DNA of 45,804 nucleotides from Corynebacterium sp. 122RC1 (GCF_024580955.1 NZ_JANIKD010000019.1:1-45804), one strand, 5' to 3'. Counted from the first letter of the stretch, positions 15,058-26,214 are shown. Numbers and translations are program-made. Notes: generated from the letters alone by a model not told the origin.

Positions 15058-16563
15058 ATGAGCCAACCACATAGCCAGTCAGAAACCTCCAGGACAATTG
15101 GAGTGACAGAAGTAGCCCTCCGTGACGCTCACCAGAGCCTCTTTGCCACCCGCTTGGCAATGGAAGACATGGTGGACGCATGCGAGGACATTGACAAGGC
15201 CGGGTTCTGGTCCGTGGAATGCTGGGGCGGCGCAACCTTTGACGCCTGCATCCGCTTCCTCAACGAGGACCCATGGGAGCGCCTGCGCACCTTCCGCAAA
15301 CTGATGCCAAACTCCCGCCTCCAAATGCTGCTGCGCGGCCAGAACCTCCTGGGTTACCGCCACTATGAGGACATGGTGGTGGACAAGTTCGTGGAGAAGT
15401 CCAAGGAAAACGGCATGGACGTATTCCGCGTGTTCGACGCGCTGAATGATCCCCGCAACCTGGAGCACGCCATGCAGGCCGTGAAGAAGGTCGATGGCCA
15501 CGCGCAGGGCACCATCTGCTACACCGTCTCCCCACTGCACGATGTGCAGGGATATGTGGACCTGGCCGGGCGCCTGCTGGACATGGGTGCAGATTCCATC
15601 GCCCTGAAGGACATGGCAGCCCTGCTCAAGCCACAGCCTGCATATGACATCATCCGTGGCATCAAGGAAACCTACGGCGAGGACACCCAGATCAACGTCC
15701 ACTGCCACTCCACCACGGGCGTCACCCTGGTCACTCTCATGAAGGCCATCGAGGCCGGCGCAGACGTTGTGGACTCCGCAATTTCTTCCATGTCGCTCGG
15801 CCCAGGCCACAACCCCACCGAATCCCTGGTGGAAATGTTGGAAGGCACCGGCTACAACACGGACCTGGACATGGATCGCCTGATCAACATCCGTGACCAC
15901 TTCAAGAAGGTTCGCCCCAAGTACAAGGAGTTCGAGTCCAAAACGTTGGTGGACACCAACATCTTCCTCTCCCAGATCCCAGGCGGCATGCTCTCCAACA
16001 TGGAGTCCCAGCTCACCGCACAGGGTGCAGGCGACCGCATTGATGAAGTGATGGAAGAAGTGCCCCGCGTGCGCAAGGACGCAGGCTACCCACCACTGGT
16101 CACCCCTTCCTCCCAGATCGTGGGCACCCAAGCCGTGTTCAACGTCCTCATGGGCCGCTACAAGGTGATGACCGCCGAGTTCGCAGACCTCATGCTGGGC
16201 TACTACGGCGAGTGCATCGGCGAGCGCAACGCAGACCTGGTGAAGCAGGCAGAAGCGCAGACCAAGAAGCAAGAAATTACCGTCCGCCCCGCAGACCTTC
16301 TCGAGCCCGAGTGGGACAAGCTGGTCGAGGAGGCCTCCAAGCTCGAAGGCTTCGACGGCACCGACGAAGACGTGCTCACCAACGCACTGTTCCCAGGCGT
16401 GGCGCCAGGGTTCTTCAAGACCCGCCCAGAAGGCCCCAAGAACGTAGGCAAGGACCCAGAAAAGCTCAAGAAGCGCGAAAACGAAGCTGTGCTTGAGCCA
16501 ATCACCTACAAGGTCACCGTGGGTGGCCGCGAGCAGACCGTCCGAGTGGAGCCAGCCGAATAA
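15058..16563 (+). CDS. Methylmalonyl-CoA carboxyltransferase 5S subunit
   Basis: A 501-aa subunit of transcarboxylase. It moves carboxyl groups between the biotin carrier (1.3S) and pyruvate/oxaloacetate in a TIM barrel. Conserved parts are LRDAHQSLFATRLAMEDM, the Lys of ALKDMAALL that is carbamylated and bound to metal in the family, and the metal ligands of NVHCHSTTG. A C-terminal extension VEPITYK-like segment binds the carrier. The start is ATG 15058 after TACATT (7 nt) and GAGG; upstream codons are unsupported. The 12S, small and 1.3S genes follow. Alternatives are a decarboxylase alpha chain or pyruvate carboxylase C-terminal half, but the full operon matches propionibacterial transcarboxylase. 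Confidence 0.92.
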   Translation: MSQPHSQSETSRTIGVTEVALRDAHQSLFATRLAMEDMVDACEDIDKAGFWSVECWGGATFDACIRFLNEDPWERLRTFRKLMPNSRLQMLLRGQNLLGYRHYEDMVVDKFVEKSKENGMDVFRVFDALNDPRNLEHAMQAVKKVDGHAQGTICYTVSPLHDVQGYVDLAGRLLDMGADSIALKDMAALLKPQPAYDIIRGIKETYGEDTQINVHCHSTTGVTLVTLMKAIEAGADVVDSAISSMSLGPGHNPTESLVEMLEGTGYNTDLDMDRLINIRDHFKKVRPKYKEFESKTLVDTNIFLSQIPGGMLSNMESQLTAQGAGDRIDEVMEEVPRVRKDAGYPPLVTPSSQIVGTQAVFNVLMGRYKVMTAEFADLMLGYYGECIGERNADLVKQAEAQTKKQEITVRPADLLEPEWDKLVEEASKLEGFDGTDEDVLTNALFPGVAPGFFKTRPEGPKNVGKDPEKLKKRENEAVLEPITYKVTVGGREQTVRVEPAE

Positions 16564-16610
16564 CCCGCCTTATTGGCAGGTCATTCAGCCAGCTTGAAGA
16601 AAAGGAAGTA

Positions 16611-18176
<1,566 letters not shown>

Positions 18177-18188
18177 GGAGAAGGCACA

Positions 18189-18452
18189 ATGTCTGAAACT
18201 CAACAGGATCTGCAGGCCCTGGTTGCGCAGCTCAGCAAGCGCCTCGACGCGGCCGAGGCCGAAATCGCCGAGCTCCGCCGCCGCTCCGACGCCTCAATTC
18301 CAGAGGATGTCATCATGGCCATCTCCGCAGCAGTCTCCGCATACCTGGGCAACCGTGGCAAGGTGAAGGCAGTGCACTTCTCCCGCCACCGCACCTGGGC
18401 TGCTCAAGGCCGCCAGACCATCCAGCAGCATTCCATCCGCGCCAAGATCTAG
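18189..18452 (+). CDS. Small transcarboxylase-operon subunit, epsilon-like
   Basis: An 87-aa protein of uncertain role. Residues about 1-35 are a charged coiled coil (LVAQLSKRLDAAEAEIAELRRR). The middle EDVIMAISAAVSAYLGNRG is helical, and the end is HRTWAAQGRQTIQQHSIRAKI. Similar small proteins sit between carboxyltransferase and biotin-carrier genes in decarboxylase/transcarboxylase operons, and the end resembles MmdE-like epsilon chains. It probably helps assembly or stability. It starts at ATG 18189, 12 bp after the 12S stop, with AAGGAG upstream, and precedes the 1.3S gene by 17 bp. Confidence 0.8.
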   Translation: MSETQQDLQALVAQLSKRLDAAEAEIAELRRRSDASIPEDVIMAISAAVSAYLGNRGKVKAVHFSRHRTWAAQGRQTIQQHSIRAKI

Positions 18453-18469
18453 AACAGAAAGAACATCAC

Positions 18470-18832
<363 letters not shown>

Positions 18833-18863
18833 CCACCCCCAAAGCGCACCCTGCGCTTGACTT

Positions 18864-18921
18864 GCTCCCCATGAGCTGAGCCGAGAAGTCGGTTTTCGGC
18901 TCATGGGGAGCGTTTATATTT
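18864..18921 (+). terminator. Terminator after the transcarboxylase operon
   Basis: GCTCCCCATGAGC (18864-18876) pairs perfectly with GCTCATGGGGAGC (18899-18911), with an inner CCGA/TCGG stem and TTTATATTTT following. It separates the operon from the convergent acyl-CoA oxidase-like gene and may act from both sides. Confidence 0.9.
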
Positions 18922-18934
18922 TCCCAAACAAACC

Positions 18935-21124
18935 CTAGGCGTAGCGCGGCTCGTCTACTCCGGCTTGGTTGAGCATTGGCACGTTGCGGATAGCCTCGGG
19001 GATGGCAAATGCATCTACCAGGACCTCCGCCCAGGGGCCGAGGGAGTCCACGAGGTCACGCACGGCGGCTCGGGCCATGCGCAAGCGCAGGCCGGAGAGC
19101 ATGTTGTGCTCCTGGTACCAGCCGGCATGCTCCACGATGGTGGAGAGCGCGTAGAGGTCGCGTACCTGCTCGAGGACGTGCCGCGCGGGGGAGTCGGCAG
19201 GCAGTTTGCTTTCTGCCTCCACCAGGGACTGCAGTGCCAAGGATTCCATGCGCGCCCAACCGGCGGCGATGAGGTGGTCCTGGGCCAGGTCCACCACTTT
19301 TGCTGCCTCCTCTGGGTCGAGCTTGCGTGCCGCCCGCATGCGGCCGGCCAGCGACTTCAAGATCTTCTGTGAGCGGTCCTCTAGGAGGCTCACCTGGTAG
19401 CCGGCGTCGAACAGGGAGTTGTCGTTGTTGCGGCGCGCGGCGTCGAGCGCGGTTTGCACGGTGACGTGCAGGCCGGAGCGGCGGCGGATGAGGTCGGAGA
19501 CCTCGTCAATGCCGTAGCGCACCATGTCCAGCGCGTTGAGGTCGCCCATGTCCCTCGCATATGCGGTGAGCATTTCCTTACCCACCATTTGAATGAGCAC
19601 CGTGTTGTCACCCTCAAAGGTGGTGAACACGTCGGAATCCGCCTTGAACGTGGTGAGCAGATTCTCTGCCATGTACCCAGCGCCGCCGCAGGCCTCGCGG
19701 CATTCCTGGATGGTGCGGGTGGCGTGCTGCGTGGAAATGGCTTTGAGGCCCGCTGCCCAGCTCTCCAGCTCACGGGAGGCAATCAACTGCTCCTCGGTGG
19801 GGTTGGAGATGTTGAGCTTCCCGCCGGCGATTTGGAGCTGCTGTTCGTAGAGGCGCGCGGTGACCTCGTTTTGCAGCAGCATCAGCGCGTAGGACTTTGC
19901 CAATGGCACCAACAGGCGCAGGCGGTGTGAGCGGTGCTCGATGAGGCGCTTCTCGGGGGCGTCGCCGCCAGGGGAGAACTGACGGCGCCTGGTGGCGTAG
20001 CGCACCGCAATATCCAAGGAGGTGCGGGTTGCTGCGTTGGCCGCGCCGCCAACCGCAATGCGTCCGCGGATCAGCGTGGAAAGCATGGTGAAGAAGCGGC
20101 GGTTCTTGGACTCGATGGGGGAGGTGTAGTTGCCGGCTTCATCCACATCGCCAAAGCGGTTGAGGAGGTTTTCGCGCGGCACGCGGACGTTGTCAAACAT
20201 GAGGGTGCCGTTGTCCACACCCAACAGGCCGCCCTTGCGGCCGTGGTCGCCAATAGTCACGCCGGGCAGGGGGTTGAGGTTCTCATCACGGATTGGCACC
20301 ACGAGGCAGTGCACGCCATGCGATTCCTCCACGCCGGGGGTATAGAGCTGGGCAAACACTGCTGCAACTCGGCCGTGGCGCGCGGCGTTGCCCAGGTACA
20401 CCTTCTTCGCGGAAGGGCTGGGGCTATGGATGATGAACTCTTGGGTTTCGGGGTCATAGGTGGCGGTGGTTTGCAGTTGCGCAACGTTGGAGCCGTGGCC
20501 GATCTCGGTCATGGCGTACACGCCCATGAGCTCAAGGTCCATGGTGGGCTGGATGTAGTGGCGGTGCCGCTCGGTACCCAGATTGTCAATCGCACCTCCC
20601 CACAGACCCCACTGCACACCGGCTTTCACCATTGCGGAAAGGTCTGCGTGGCCCAGGGTCTCCAGGCCAATCACCGCGCGGTCAGCTTTGCCTGAACCAC
20701 CGTTGGCTTTGGTAAAGGAGTCATAGGAGTAGCCAGAGTCGCGGAAGCGCTCGAGTACTGGCAGCAGGGCGTCACGCTGTTCCTCAATGGTGCCCTCCAA
20801 CTTGGGGAGGAAGAAGGGGTCGTTGAGCATCTCGCGGATGCTTTCGCGCAGCTCGCCGAACTGGCCGTCCAGAATCATCCGCAGGTCCTCTGCGGCCTTC
20901 GGGTCCGGGGTGGTGGGCAGGGTGTTGGGAACGCGGCGGTCAGCGGCGAGTTCCTTCTTGATCTCCTCGCGGTCCAGTTCCGGTGCGGCGTCGGCATCTG
21001 AATCGGGGGAATGCTTCACGACGTCACCATGTTCCTTGCCGGCGCGATCCATTCGCTCAGGCCGGACAAGTTTCTCCGCGGTGCCTGCTGCGGCGGCCTT
21101 TAACTTGCTGGTGATGGTAGACAT
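18935..21124 (-). CDS. Acyl-CoA dehydrogenase/oxidase (ACOX-like)
   Basis: A 729-aa FAD enzyme for the first beta-oxidation step. It is longer than usual acyl-CoA dehydrogenases (about 400 aa) and ordered like peroxisomal acyl-CoA oxidase: an N-terminal extension, VYAMTEIGHGSNVAQLQTTATYD (FAD site), VPIRDENLNPLPGVTIGDHGRKGG, RGRIAVGGAA, CREACGGAGYMAENLL and TFEGDNTVLIQMVGKEML, whose Glu corresponds to the ACOX catalytic base. A C-terminal helical domain covers about 530-729. If oxidase-like it would reduce O2 to H2O2; many bacterial homologues use an electron-transfer flavoprotein instead. ATG 21124 follows AAAGGA at 8 nt. It is 29 bp after the thiolase gene, so the two form an operon. Confidence 0.87.
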   Translation of the reverse strand: MSTITSKLKAAAAGTAEKLVRPERMDRAGKEHGDVVKHSPDSDADAAPELDREEIKKELAADRRVPNTLPTTPDPKAAEDLRMILDGQFGELRESIREMLNDPFFLPKLEGTIEEQRDALLPVLERFRDSGYSYDSFTKANGGSGKADRAVIGLETLGHADLSAMVKAGVQWGLWGGAIDNLGTERHRHYIQPTMDLELMGVYAMTEIGHGSNVAQLQTTATYDPETQEFIIHSPSPSAKKVYLGNAARHGRVAAVFAQLYTPGVEESHGVHCLVVPIRDENLNPLPGVTIGDHGRKGGLLGVDNGTLMFDNVRVPRENLLNRFGDVDEAGNYTSPIESKNRRFFTMLSTLIRGRIAVGGAANAATRTSLDIAVRYATRRRQFSPGGDAPEKRLIEHRSHRLRLLVPLAKSYALMLLQNEVTARLYEQQLQIAGGKLNISNPTEEQLIASRELESWAAGLKAISTQHATRTIQECREACGGAGYMAENLLTTFKADSDVFTTFEGDNTVLIQMVGKEMLTAYARDMGDLNALDMVRYGIDEVSDLIRRRSGLHVTVQTALDAARRNNDNSLFDAGYQVSLLEDRSQKILKSLAGRMRAARKLDPEEAAKVVDLAQDHLIAAGWARMESLALQSLVEAESKLPADSPARHVLEQVRDLYALSTIVEHAGWYQEHNMLSGLRLRMARAAVRDLVDSLGPWAEVLVDAFAIPEAIRNVPMLNQAGVDEPRYA

Positions 21125-21153
21125 TTCGGTGTTCCTTTACTGTGAGGGGTGTT

Positions 21154-22464
21154 TTAGGCTTCCAAAATCGCGGCGATGCCTTGGCCGCCGGCTGCGCAGA
21201 TGGAAATCAATGCGCGCCCGCCGCCGTTTTCATGCAGGGTCTTCGCTGCGGTGGCCAGCACACGCGCGCCGGTAGCAGCAAAGGGGTGACCAGCGGCAAG
21301 GGAGGAGCCTTTGACGTTGAGCTTGGAGGCATCGATCGGCCCGAGCGCCTCTTTGAGGCCCAGGCGGTCCCGGCAGTAGTCCTCGGATTCCCAGGCCTGC
21401 AGGGTGGCCAACACCTGGGAGGCAAAAGCCTCATGGATTTCGTAGAAGTCAAAGTCCTGCAGGGTGAGTCCGTTGCGGGCGAGCAGCCGTGGTACGGCGT
21501 AGGTAGGGGCCATGAGCAGACCGTCCGGGCCGTGAACGTAGTCCACCGCCGCGGTCTCGGAGTCCACCAAGTAGGCCCACGGGGTGAGGCCGTGCGTCGC
21601 TGCAAACTCTTCGGTGCCAAGCAGCGCTACGGAGGCGCCGTCGGTCAGCGTGGTGGAATTACCGGCAGTCATGGTGGCCTGGGCGCCGTGGTCGATGGCA
21701 TCCTGCTTGCCAAACACTGGCTTGAGTTTGGCCAAGGATTCCATGGTGGAGTCGGGGCGCAGGTTGGTGTCTTTGGTGACGCCCAGGAAGGGGGTGATGA
21801 GGTCGTTGAAGAAGCCGGCGTCGTAGGCGGCGGCCAGCTTCTGGTGGGAGGCCAGGGCTAGGGCGTCTTGGTCCTCGCGGGTGATGCCAAACTCGCGGGC
21901 GGTGATGGCCGCGTGCTCGCCCATAGAGAGGCCGGTGCGTGGCTCGAAGTTGGCGGGTGATTCCGGCACCAGTTGGTTGGGGCGGATGCTGCCCACCAGC
22001 TTGAGGCGCTGGGAAGCGCTGCGTGCGTGGGAAAGCTTGATGAGTGTGCGGCGGAGGGGGTCGCTCACCATCAGGGGGGCGTCGGAAATTGTGTCCGTGC
22101 CTCCTGCGATCGCTGCGTCGTAGCGGCCTGCGGTGATGCCGTCGGCAACCAACACTGCCGCGGCGAGGCCGGTGCCGCACGCCTGCTGGACGTCGATGGC
22201 GGGGGTGGTGGGGGCGAGCGCGGAGCCCAGCACGGACTCGCGGGTGAGGTTGAAGTCTCGGGAGTGCTTGATCACCGCGCCGGCGGCAACCATGCCCAGC
22301 TCAACGTCTTGCAGTCCGGTGCGTGCTACCAGGCCGTTGATGGCGGCGGTGAGCATGTCTTGGTTGGAGGCGTTTGCGTACTCGCGGTTGGAGCGCGCAA
22401 AGGGGGTGCGGTTGCCGCCGAGGATGGCTACTTTCCTGCGGGAAGCGGACGGTGGGGTGGACAT
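21154..22464 (-). CDS. fadA: Acetyl-CoA C-acyltransferase (thiolase), FadA-type
   Basis: A 436-aa thiolase. The nucleophile Cys96 is in DVQQACGTGLAAA, the His in FDFYEIHEAFASQ and the second Cys in ALISICAAGGQG. It cleaves or condenses 3-ketoacyl-CoA and CoA. The sequence is of the FadI/FadA2-like type rather than the short biosynthetic AtoB type. It is transcribed divergently from the FabG4-like gene and co-directionally with the acyl-CoA oxidase-like gene. ATG 22464 follows AAAGGAG. The set recalls the fadE5-fadA2-fabG4-htdX locus of mycobacteria. Confidence 0.9.
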   Translation of the reverse strand: MSTPPSASRRKVAILGGNRTPFARSNREYANASNQDMLTAAINGLVARTGLQDVELGMVAAGAVIKHSRDFNLTRESVLGSALAPTTPAIDVQQACGTGLAAAVLVADGITAGRYDAAIAGGTDTISDAPLMVSDPLRRTLIKLSHARSASQRLKLVGSIRPNQLVPESPANFEPRTGLSMGEHAAITAREFGITREDQDALALASHQKLAAAYDAGFFNDLITPFLGVTKDTNLRPDSTMESLAKLKPVFGKQDAIDHGAQATMTAGNSTTLTDGASVALLGTEEFAATHGLTPWAYLVDSETAAVDYVHGPDGLLMAPTYAVPRLLARNGLTLQDFDFYEIHEAFASQVLATLQAWESEDYCRDRLGLKEALGPIDASKLNVKGSSLAAGHPFAATGARVLATAAKTLHENGGGRALISICAAGGQGIAAILEA

Positions 22465-22623
22465 GAAAACTCCTTTTGCCTACAAAACTTTATGGCGTGG
22501 ATCACGTTTGGGTGTTACTGTAGCCTACATCACAGGAGAGGGTGTTGTGCGTCACGTCCTAGATACCCCCGATAGGGGCGCAACGCTCACACAAACACAG
22601 GTAGCAAGGCAGGTATGCGAACA
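22465..22623. promoter_or_regulatory. Divergent promoter region of the fatty-acid module
   Basis: The gap between fadA and the reductase gene holds GCCTACA at 22478-22484 and 22523-22529, and an imperfect palindrome TGTAGCCTACA at 22519-22529. This is a plausible operator for a shared regulator of both arms. No regulator gene is adjacent. Confidence 0.4.
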
Positions 22624-23991
22624 ATGGCAAAAGCAGGAACCAAAGCTGGTGTGCTGGACGGCATCATTAACTCCCCGGTAGCAGGCAAACTCGGCGTGCC
22701 CCAAGGCGTCCCGCTGCGCCGCTACACCCCCGGCAAGCCAGCTCTCGACGGGCCCATCGCGGTAGCCGGTGAGGGCAACTATGCCGCGCACATCGAGCCC
22801 CTGCTCACCGCCAACAAGGGCACTGACAGTGCCGCCTACGAGTTCATCCCCGAACACGCAGACACCCCACGCGCGGCAATCGTGTACGACGCCACCGGCA
22901 TCACCCGCCCCGAAGACCTCCACAAACTCTACGATTCCCTGAACCCCCAAATGCGCAAGCTGCGCCCCTGCGCCCGCGTGGTGGTGCTGGGCACCACGCC
23001 CGAACTCCTCAGCGTTGAACACACCATCCAGCGCATCACCCAACGCGCCCTCGAGGGCTTCACCCGCTCCCTAGCCAAGGAACTGCGCGCCGGGGCCACG
23101 GCGCAGCTCGTGTATGCCGCGCCGGGCACGTCGGTAGAGCAACTCGAATCCACGCTGCGCTTCCTGCTCTCTGGCAAGTCCGCCTTCGTGGATGGCCAGG
23201 TGATCCGCGTGGGCGCTGCCGACTCACCAGCGGCCCCGGAAAGCTGGGAAACGCCCCTGGCAGGAAGGCTCGCGGTGGTCACAGGTTCTGCGCGCGGCAT
23301 TGGCAAGACCATGGCGGAGGTGCTGGCTCGCGACGGCGCCAAAGTGATCTGCGTGGATGTCCCAGGCGCGGGAGAAGCCCTCGCAGAAACGGCGAATCAA
23401 GTCAAGGGAACGGCTCTGCCGCTGGACGTTACCGACCCCCAAGCGGCCGCCGCAATAGCTGAACATGCGCAGGTGCGCTACGGCATGCCCATCGACGTCC
23501 TGGTCCACAACGCCGGCGTGACCAGGGACAAACTGCTGGTGAACATGGACCGCACGATGTGGGACATGGTGCAAAACATCAACCTGGTGGCGCCCGTGCG
23601 CATCACCGAGGCGCTGCTTGAAGGCGGGCACCTGGGCCCTGCACCTGCGATTATCGGCGTGTCCTCCATCGCGGGTATTGCCGGCAACCGCGGACAAACG
23701 AACTACGCCACCACCAAGGCCGGCATGATTGGCCTGGTAGACGCCCTCAAAGAAACCCTCGCCCGCCACGGCGGCACCATCAACGCCGTGGCCCCAGGCT
23801 TCATTGAGACGGCCATGACCGCAGCAATGCCCACGCTCCCGCGTGAAGTGGGCCGGAAATCCAACACACTCAAGCAAGGTGGGCAAACCGTAGACGTTGC
23901 TGAGGTAGTGGCGTACCTCGCCGCCGCTTCATCTGGCGCGGTGAGTGGCAATGTGATTCGGGTGTGTGGCCAGTCGATCATGGGGGCATAA
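22624..23991 (+). CDS. fabG: 3-oxoacyl reductase, FabG4-type with extra N-terminal Rossmann domain
   Basis: A 455-aa high-molecular-weight FabG. The N-terminal half (about 1-195) is a degenerate Rossmann or flavodoxin-like domain ending at LRFLLSGKSAFVDGQVIRVGAADS. The C-terminal half is a short-chain dehydrogenase with cofactor loop TGSARGIGKT, NAG in LVHNAGVTRDKLL, SS in GVSSIAGIAGNRGQ, and the catalytic Tyr/Lys in TNYATTKAGMIG. It closely follows mycobacterial FabG4, an NADH-dependent ketoacyl-CoA reductase. ATG 22624 is chosen, with AAGGCAGG about 10 nt upstream; ATG 22615 is also possible. It pairs with the MaoC hydratase 2 bp downstream to reverse or run beta-oxidation chemistry. Confidence 0.92.
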   Translation: MAKAGTKAGVLDGIINSPVAGKLGVPQGVPLRRYTPGKPALDGPIAVAGEGNYAAHIEPLLTANKGTDSAAYEFIPEHADTPRAAIVYDATGITRPEDLHKLYDSLNPQMRKLRPCARVVVLGTTPELLSVEHTIQRITQRALEGFTRSLAKELRAGATAQLVYAAPGTSVEQLESTLRFLLSGKSAFVDGQVIRVGAADSPAAPESWETPLAGRLAVVTGSARGIGKTMAEVLARDGAKVICVDVPGAGEALAETANQVKGTALPLDVTDPQAAAAIAEHAQVRYGMPIDVLVHNAGVTRDKLLVNMDRTMWDMVQNINLVAPVRITEALLEGGHLGPAPAIIGVSSIAGIAGNRGQTNYATTKAGMIGLVDALKETLARHGGTINAVAPGFIETAMTAAMPTLPREVGRKSNTLKQGGQTVDVAEVVAYLAAASSGAVSGNVIRVCGQSIMGA

Positions 23992-23993
23992 CG

Positions 23994-24950
23994 ATGAACG
24001 AGCACGTCCAGTACACCCAACTGCCAAACATCCCGGAGCTTTCCAAGCTCTACCGCCGCGTGGCCCTTGACCGCGTGCCAGTCCTCGGTACTACCCGCCG
24101 TGCCGTCGCCGACCCCACCAGCGGCGCCAAAGTCTCCGGAATCCGGGTGAACCCCGAGCACTTGGCTCACTACAACCAGGCGGTGGGCCTGCGCAACACC
24201 AACGAGCTGCCCATCACCTACCCCTTTGTCCTCGGCTTCCCGCTGGCAATACAGGTAATGAGCGCCAAAGACTTCCCCTTCCCGGCGATGGGTGCCGTAC
24301 ACATCTCCAACCAGATTGAACAGCGCCACCCAATAGGCATTGACCAGGAGTTCTCCTTAAGCGTCCACGCCGAAAACCTGCGCAGCCACCGCAAAGGCCT
24401 GCTCATCGACGTCATCACGCACCTCACTCTCGCCGGCGAGCAGGACCCAGCGTGGGTGCAAACCTCCACGTTCCTGGGCCTCGGCGCCAAGCTCGCTTCC
24501 AGCGCCTCCGCGGACATTGTGAACCGCGGCGAACAACGAGGCACCCGACTGGACACCCCCACCTTGCCCAAAAGGCAAGCGCAGACTGCCTTGTGGCGGA
24601 TCACCCGGGACCAAATCAACGCCTACGCCGCGGCAAGTGGCGACAAAAACCCCGTCCACACCAGCGTGGCCGGCGCCAAACTCTTTGGCTTCCCCAACGT
24701 GATTGCCCACGGCATGTTCAGTGCCGCGAAGATGCTCACCTTGTTGGAGGGGCGCATGGGGGCGTCGGAACGTGCTGTGCGATTCACCGTGGACTTCGCC
24801 GCGCCAGTGGTGCTGCCCGCACGCGTCCAGTGTTGGGCGTTGCGGGCGGGCGCCGAGGAGCAAGCCTGGGACCTCCAACTGCGCAAAGCCAAGAACACAG
24901 AAAAGCTGCATGCGCACGCAATAGTGGAGGAGTTTGCCTGGCCAAGTTGA
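23994..24950 (+). CDS. MaoC-like (R)-specific enoyl-CoA hydratase (HtdX-type)
   Basis: A 318-aa double hot-dog protein. The C-terminal half carries the hydratase-2 motif ASGDKNPVHTSVAGAKLFGFPNVIAHGM with the Asp and His catalytic pair. The N-terminal half has lost the motif and acts as a structural repeat, as in mycobacterial HtdX/HtdY. It hydrates or dehydrates (3R)-hydroxyacyl-CoA or -ACP, linking to the FabG4-like reductase just upstream (ATG 23994, 2 bp after the stop). The combination may serve elongation of fatty or mycolic acid precursors. Confidence 0.9.
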   Translation: MNEHVQYTQLPNIPELSKLYRRVALDRVPVLGTTRRAVADPTSGAKVSGIRVNPEHLAHYNQAVGLRNTNELPITYPFVLGFPLAIQVMSAKDFPFPAMGAVHISNQIEQRHPIGIDQEFSLSVHAENLRSHRKGLLIDVITHLTLAGEQDPAWVQTSTFLGLGAKLASSASADIVNRGEQRGTRLDTPTLPKRQAQTALWRITRDQINAYAAASGDKNPVHTSVAGAKLFGFPNVIAHGMFSAAKMLTLLEGRMGASERAVRFTVDFAAPVVLPARVQCWALRAGAEEQAWDLQLRKAKNTEKLHAHAIVEEFAWPS

Positions 24951-25085
24951 TCAACGCAGAGCGCATGCCCACGCATGGGGTGAATCCCTGTGGCGTCCCG
25001 CACGTTGCGCGTGCTTTGCCAGGGTTTATATGACAAGATGAACGGGCACAATTGAACGGTTCGGGTGGCGTGGAGCAACGCAGAA

Positions 25086-25097
25086 TTGAGGCCTCAA
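25086..25097. promoter_or_regulatory. Perfect palindrome TTGAGGCCTCAA before the protease
   Basis: The 12-bp palindrome ends one base before ATG 25099. The 12-mer TGAGGCCTCAAC also occurs at 14787-14798, about 50 bp before the acetyltransferase start. It may be an operator or chance; there is no known match. Confidence 0.35.
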
Positions 25098-25098
25098 C

Positions 25099-26199
25099 AT
25101 GGTGGGTAAACAGCGAGTTCGCAAACTTCTAGCGGCAGGTTTTTGCGCAGCAATAGCGTTCGGCGCAGCCCCCACCGCCCAAGCCCTCACGCTGCCCGCG
25201 CCGATGTCCACCCAAGACACCATCAACGAGTGGAACAAGCAACTCCAGCCCTTCGGCGTCCAATTGCCAGCCGTGGACCCGGCGCTCGCGCAGGCCATTG
25301 ACCAATCGCTTTCCGACGCCCACCGCGAAGCCGAGCGCCTAGGCACCCAGTGGGAGCAACAGGCAGCAGCGGTGCAGGAGCAGGTGGCGGCCGCAGTTCC
25401 GGTTGTTGCGCCTGCTGTGCCTGTTGCTCCGACTGCGGGGTACGCGGTGGGTGACCCCGCCGGCCCGAACTACATGTGGCGTAACGACCCCGTCTCCTCC
25501 ATCATGGCGCTCACCCCTGGTCCCGTTTTGCACCGCGCGCCCGGCTCCTGGTTTAACGCGCCGGATGTCCCGGAGGCGTCGAAGGCTGCGGAGGCCCAAG
25601 GCAAGTCCCTGTATGGCCCGGGCACCCCAATCTTTGTGGCAGAGAAGTCCATGTGCACCGTCACTGCAACGGGCACCGACGCCCAGGGCCGCAAACTGGC
25701 CATCACTGCTGGCCACTGCGGTTCGGTGGGTGACACCGTGATTTCCGCCGACTCCTGGAAGCTCGGCCCCTCGGGCACCGTGGTGGCCCAAGGTACGAAC
25801 TTGGACTACGCCGTGATCGAGCTCGGTTCAAACGCGCAGCTCACCAGCACCTACAACGGCGTGACCGTCACCGACCACGGCGCCCAAGCCCAAGGCGAAA
25901 TCCTCTGCAAACAGGGCGTGGCCACCGGCTTCACCTGTGGCGTTGTGTGGGCAAATCAATCTGCCATGGCGCTCAGCCAGATTTGCGCAATGCGAGGTGA
26001 CTCCGGCGCCCCCATCCTCAACGGCAACAAGGTGGTTGGTTTGGTTAATGGCGGCATGTTCCCAGACCAAAACCTCGCCTGCGCAACCCCGCTGCAAGGC
26101 CCGCTGTTCATGCCCACCCAATCCACCGACTTCAATAAAGTAGTCAAAGACCTCAACGCCCGCGGGGGAGTGGGAGCGGGATTCCAGTTGACCAAATAG
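25099..26199 (+). CDS. Secreted trypsin-like (S1) serine protease
   Basis: A 366-aa exported protease. The signal peptide MVGKQRVRKLLAAGF... ends with APTAQA (cut near residue 29). A helical and Ala/Val/Pro-rich pro-region of about 110 residues precedes the catalytic domain. The triad is His206 (ITAGHCG), Asp236 (LDYAVIEL) and Ser302 (MRGDSGAPIL). Paired cysteines around the active Ser may form disulfides. The type is common among corynebacterial secreted proteases of unknown target. It stands alone between the hydratase gene and a repeat element. Confidence 0.87.
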   Translation: MVGKQRVRKLLAAGFCAAIAFGAAPTAQALTLPAPMSTQDTINEWNKQLQPFGVQLPAVDPALAQAIDQSLSDAHREAERLGTQWEQQAAAVQEQVAAAVPVVAPAVPVAPTAGYAVGDPAGPNYMWRNDPVSSIMALTPGPVLHRAPGSWFNAPDVPEASKAAEAQGKSLYGPGTPIFVAEKSMCTVTATGTDAQGRKLAITAGHCGSVGDTVISADSWKLGPSGTVVAQGTNLDYAVIELGSNAQLTSTYNGVTVTDHGAQAQGEILCKQGVATGFTCGVVWANQSAMALSQICAMRGDSGAPILNGNKVVGLVNGGMFPDQNLACATPLQGPLFMPTQSTDFNKVVKDLNARGGVGAGFQLTK

Positions 26200-26214
26200 C
26201 TGGTGTAGGGCCGC

